The notes beneath the pieces are model-generated. The model was not told where the DNA came from and did not search any database. It saw only the letters and a list, made by a program, of their open reading frames with translations. This document shows positions 18,927 through 21,141 of a DNA stretch of 21,141 nt, one piece after another. Position 1 is the stretch's first letter; each line of letters starts with the position of its first letter. The translations under genes and the position numbers were made by a program. Where the stretch lies: assembly GCA_964362385.1 (NCBI GenBank), contig CAYIEH010000011.1:1-21141 (forward strand). The letters are read 5' to 3'. This stretch comes from CAYIEH01 sp964362385 (lineage in GTDB: Bacteria; Patescibacteriota; Minisyncoccia; UBA6257; UBA9933).

Positions 18927-21141
18927 TATACCACTATATTAATCAGCCGATCTTGAATATAAATAATATTTTTAACGGTTTTGCCGGAAATAAAACTCTT
19001 GACTCTTTGTGAATTTAAAGCCAATTCTTGGGCTTGCGTCTTATCAGTTCCTTTATCGGTTAAAATCCTGTCGCGAACCTTACCGTTCACCTGAATAATC
19101 AGCTCAAAATTTTCCTCAACAATCAGCTTGGAATTATATTGAGGCCACTTTTCCAGATGAATGCTGTTTTTATGCCCGAGTTTTTCCCAGAGCTCTTCCG
19201 TCAAATAAGGCGCAAAAGGAGCGAGTAGCTTTAAAAAAGTTTGTAAGTTTGTAAGTTTGTAAGTTTGTAAGTTTTTCTCCATTTCATTAAACAAAATCAT
19301 CAGCGCGCTGATTGCGGTATTGAAACGCAGCTCTTTAATGTCTTCTCCGACTTTCTTTATGGTTTTATGCAATAACATATCAACTTTATTATTCGCGGCA
19401 TTCGCATGTATTCGCAGATTGGCATCGCGGTAGAATTTCCAAATTCTTTCCAAAAATCTTTTTACTCCTAAAATACCGCCCGGATTCCAAGGACCGCCTT
19501 GGTCATAAGGTCCCATAAAACAAAGGTACATTCTTACGACATCGCTTCCGAATTTTTTGACCAAATCGTCCGGGTCAACAACGTTGCCGCGCGACTTAGA
19601 CATTTTCTGCCCGTCCGAACCCAAAATTATCCCTTGATGCCTTAAGACGGAAAACGGCTCGCTAAAATTCAAATATCCGAAATCTTTGAGCGCTTTTGTA
19701 AAAAATCTTGAATAAAGCAAATGCAAAACGGCATGCTCCGCTCCGCCGACATACATATTAACCGGAAGCCACTCTTTTATTTTTTTCTGGTCGGCGAATT
19801 TTTTAGAGTTTTTAGAGTCAACATATCGCAGATAATACCAAGAAGAACAGACAAAAGTGTCCATAGTGTCCGTTTCTCTTTTGGCTTTTCCGCCGCATTT
19901 CGGACATTTTGCATTGACGAATTTTTCAGAATGCGCCAAAGGAGATTTTCCTTCTTCCATAGGCAAATAATTTTTCACATCGGGAAGCTTGACCGGCAAA
20001 TCTTTTTCCGGCACAGGCCACCCCCCTTGTCCGCCAAAGCCTTGGCGACGACGGGCGCATTTGTCGCAATAAACAATCGGTATCGGCACGCCCCAATAGC
20101 GCTGGCGCGACACCAGCCAATCACGGATTTTATAATTTATTTTTTTCTTTCCGATTTCTTCTTTTTCCAACCATGCTGTCATTTTTTCGCGAGCTTCAGC
20201 CGAAGTTAAAAAATTATATTCTCCGGAATTATTCAAAACACCATCGGCAGTATAAGCCGTTTCTGGTTTATCTAGTGTTTGCCAAATATAATTATGAGAT
20301 TCGGCGGTAAAATATTTTTCCATTTTATCCTTCGAAACCCAAACAATTTCATGAATTTCTTTCTCTTCCACAGATATATCTTGTTGTTCCCTATTTTCCA
20401 GCTCAAAATAAAATACATGAAAATGAGCGAATCTATTTTCTTTTTTCGGAACATGATAAAACTTGCTGTGCACCATCGGCAGCTCTTTAATCAATTTTAG
20501 ATTCTTATATCCTGTCTCCTCCAAAACTTCCGCCCTTGCCGCTTCTTCAGGTGTTTGTCCCTTCTCTACACCGCCCGTAATTAAAGTTCGCCAAGCAACC
20601 TTTTTCCATTTAAGCCCGATATAGTCATCTTTTTCCCAATGTTTAACTAGTACCGCAATAGCATCTCTTTCCACAAAAGGTTCATTTTCTTTTATTTTTC
20701 CAGGTTCGGTATATTGGTAAAAACATGACTCAATTACTTTTTTAATCGGCAATTTGTATTTTTTTGCAAATTCAAAATCGCGTTCGTCGTGGGCCGGAAC
20801 GGCCATCACCGCGCCCGTGCCATAGTGCCCCAAAACATAATCCGCCACAAACACCGGCACTTCTTCGTTGTTAAAAGAATTTATTGCTCTAATACCTTTT
20901 AATTCAACGCCTGTTTTTTCCTTTGCCAAATCCGTTCTCATTAAATCCGTCTTTTTCTTTGCCTGCTCTTTGTATTTTTTTATTTCCTCATAATTCTTAA
21001 TTCCTAATTCATTATTCTCTATCAGAGGATGTTCCGGCGCCACGACCAAATAAGTGCAACCAAAAATGGTATCAACGCGCGTGGTAAAAACATTTATTGA
21101 GAATTGAGAATTGAGAATTGAGAATTTTACCAAAGCCCCTT
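18926..21141 (-). CDS. leuS: Leucyl-tRNA synthetase with a Nudix domain in its editing domain, N-terminus cut by window edge
   Basis: The frame is open to base 21141, so the N-terminal catalytic half with HIGH is outside the window; at least 738 residues are present. Numbering from the TTG codon at 21133: CP1 editing motifs VFTTRVDTIFG (15-25) and GTGAVMAVPAHDERD (105-119, with the conserved Asp119), then SRQRYWGVPIP (342-352). Zinc-site cysteines are C356xxC359 and C410xxC413. KMSKS is at 510-514, followed by the anticodon-binding and C-terminal domains. Between about residues 135 and 292 a complete extra domain with a Nudix box interrupts the editing domain. A short repeat-encoded insert (360-370) follows the first zinc CxxC. 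Two tandem microsatellites also lie in frame. All synthetase motifs that can be seen are intact, so the enzyme should charge tRNA-Leu. Confidence 0.95.
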   Translation of the reverse strand, partial: GALVKFSILNSQFSINVFTTRVDTIFGCTYLVVAPEHPLIENNELGIKNYEEIKKYKEQAKKKTDLMRTDLAKEKTGVELKGIRAINSFNNEEVPVFVADYVLGHYGTGAVMAVPAHDERDFEFAKKYKLPIKKVIESCFYQYTEPGKIKENEPFVERDAIAVLVKHWEKDDYIGLKWKKVAWRTLITGGVEKGQTPEEAARAEVLEETGYKNLKLIKELPMVHSKFYHVPKKENRFAHFHVFYFELENREQQDISVEEKEIHEIVWVSKDKMEKYFTAESHNYIWQTLDKPETAYTADGVLNNSGEYNFLTSAEAREKMTAWLEKEEIGKKKINYKIRDWLVSRQRYWGVPIPIVYCDKCARRRQGFGGQGGWPVPEKDLPVKLPDVKNYLPMEEGKSPLAHSEKFVNAKCPKCGGKAKRETDTMDTFVCSSWYYLRYVDSKNSKKFADQKKIKEWLPVNMYVGGAEHAVLHLLYSRFFTKALKDFGYLNFSEPFSVLRHQGIILGSDGQKMSKSRGNVVDPDDLVKKFGSDVVRMYLCFMGPYDQGGPWNPGGILGVKRFLERIWKFYRDANLRIHANAANNKVDMLLHKTIKKVGEDIKELRFNTAISALMILFNEMEKNLQTYKLTNLQTFLKLLAPFAPYLTEELWEKLGHKNSIHLEKWPQYNSKLIVEENFELIIQVNGKVRDRILTDKGTDKTQAQELALNSQRVKSFISGKTVKNIIYIQDRLINIVV
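19239..19270 (-). repeat. Four-copy 8-base tandem repeat in leuS
   Basis: GTTTGTAA is repeated four times without error (plus strand), followed by a partial fifth unit. On the coding strand it gives alternating YKLT/NLQT peptides in the anticodon-binding region. Eight is not a multiple of three, so gain or loss of one copy would shift the frame. Confidence 0.9.
20024..20056 (-). repeat. Palindromic repeat inserted in frame beside the leuS zinc site
   Basis: The plus strand holds CGCCAA (20032-20037), loop AGCC, TTGGCG (20042-20047) within a GC-rich block. It encodes ARRRQGFGGQG, placed between CDKC and GWPVPEKDLP, where typical LeuRS passes directly from the CxxC to the VPVPE motif. I recall RRQGFGGQ-like inserts in other Patescibacteria proteins but cannot verify it here. 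Confidence 0.75.
20258..20731 (-). other. Nudix-hydrolase-like domain embedded in LeuRS CP1 editing domain
   Basis: About 158 residues (135-292 of the visible protein). The core Nudix box reads GGVEKGQTPEEAARAEV then LEETGY. The metal-binding acids matching E53, E56 and E57 of MutT are present (Glu202, Glu205, Glu206). The Arg before the first of these is Ala, and the upstream box Glu is Gln193. The flanks look like complete Nudix strands: AIAVLVKHWE before, FAHFHVFYFELE and HEIVWVSKDKMEKYF after. The interruption falls between the editing motif HDERD...LPIKKVIE and the AYTADGVLNNSGEYN segment, an exposed loop in LeuRS. Confidence 0.88.
21097..21124 (-). repeat. Four-copy 7-base tandem repeat in leuS
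   Basis: TTGAGAA is repeated four times on the plus strand. It encodes FSILNSQFSI immediately before the editing motif VFTTR, at a loop of variable length in the family. Seven is not a multiple of three, so a one-copy change would shift the frame. A related AT-rich simple repeat at 20989-21019 encodes part of ENNELGIKNYEE. Confidence 0.9.

Noticed and set aside
19239..19270. Possible CRISPR-like array
   Set aside because: Contiguous 8-base units without spacers, inside a coding gene; a microsatellite. No array of repeats with unique spacers is present anywhere in the window.
19721..20209. 162-codon open frame on the plus strand opposite leuS
   Set aside because: Antisense to conserved LeuRS motifs, rich in Phe and Arg as expected from a complement frame.

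Overview
This 21.1 kb window has about 40% GC by eye and uses TAA, TAG and TGA all as stops. It looks like part of a Candidate Phyla Radiation (Patescibacteria, probably Parcubacteria-like) chromosome. The grounds are: scattered single-copy housekeeping genes; very small intergenic gaps; a Cys-rich zinc-ribbon protein with repeated GLRNK/NKQY motifs that I associate with these genomes; rplK not followed by rplA; almost no Shine-Dalgarno motifs; and many short palindromic or simple repeats, several of them read in frame inside genes. The lineage call is inference from gene content and style, not from a marker phylogeny.

Layout. 1-1333 (minus): a Cys-rich zinc-ribbon protein running off the left edge. 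1397-3774 (minus): murA followed by mreB. 3790-3837: overlapping divergent promoters. 3846-6048 (plus): a PEGA-domain membrane-anchored protein overlapping scpA, closed by a hairpin terminator. 6072-6779 (minus): a short-chain dehydrogenase. 6885-8276 (minus): secE-nusG, then rplK behind its own promoter and ending at a terminator. 8360-10342 (minus): gyrB with a good promoter. 10452-10986 (minus): tRNA-Gly(CCC) and a small membrane protein. 11078-12157 (minus): mraY with a structured leader. 12294-13867 (minus): scpB and a D-Ala-D-Ala carboxypeptidase. 13942-16313 (plus): a 3-methyladenine DNA glycosylase and a CPA2 cation/proton antiporter. 16320-17246 (minus): ftsQ. 17523-18569 (plus): an HtrA-like serine protease. 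18589-18810 (minus): a small membrane protein. 18926 to beyond 21141 (minus): leuS, truncated at its 5' end by the window edge.

The genes serve three main tasks. Envelope and division: murA, mraY, carboxypeptidase, mreB and ftsQ supply, cross-link-trim and position peptidoglycan. Chromosome handling: gyrB plus the condensin subunits scpA and scpB, here unlinked and on opposite strands. Gene expression: nusG, rplK, secE, tRNA-Gly and leuS.

The most striking feature is in leuS. A complete Nudix-hydrolase-like domain is embedded inside the CP1 editing domain, and the same gene carries a palindromic repeat next to its zinc site and two out-of-phase tandem microsatellites. Repeat-derived in-frame segments also occur in the PEGA protein, the glycosylase, ftsQ and the zinc-ribbon protein, so short-repeat invasion of coding sequence is a theme of the window. 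No gene-free stretch exceeds 300 bases; the longest (17247-17522) holds two hairpin repeats. I saw no CRISPR array, transposase, prophage or rRNA gene.
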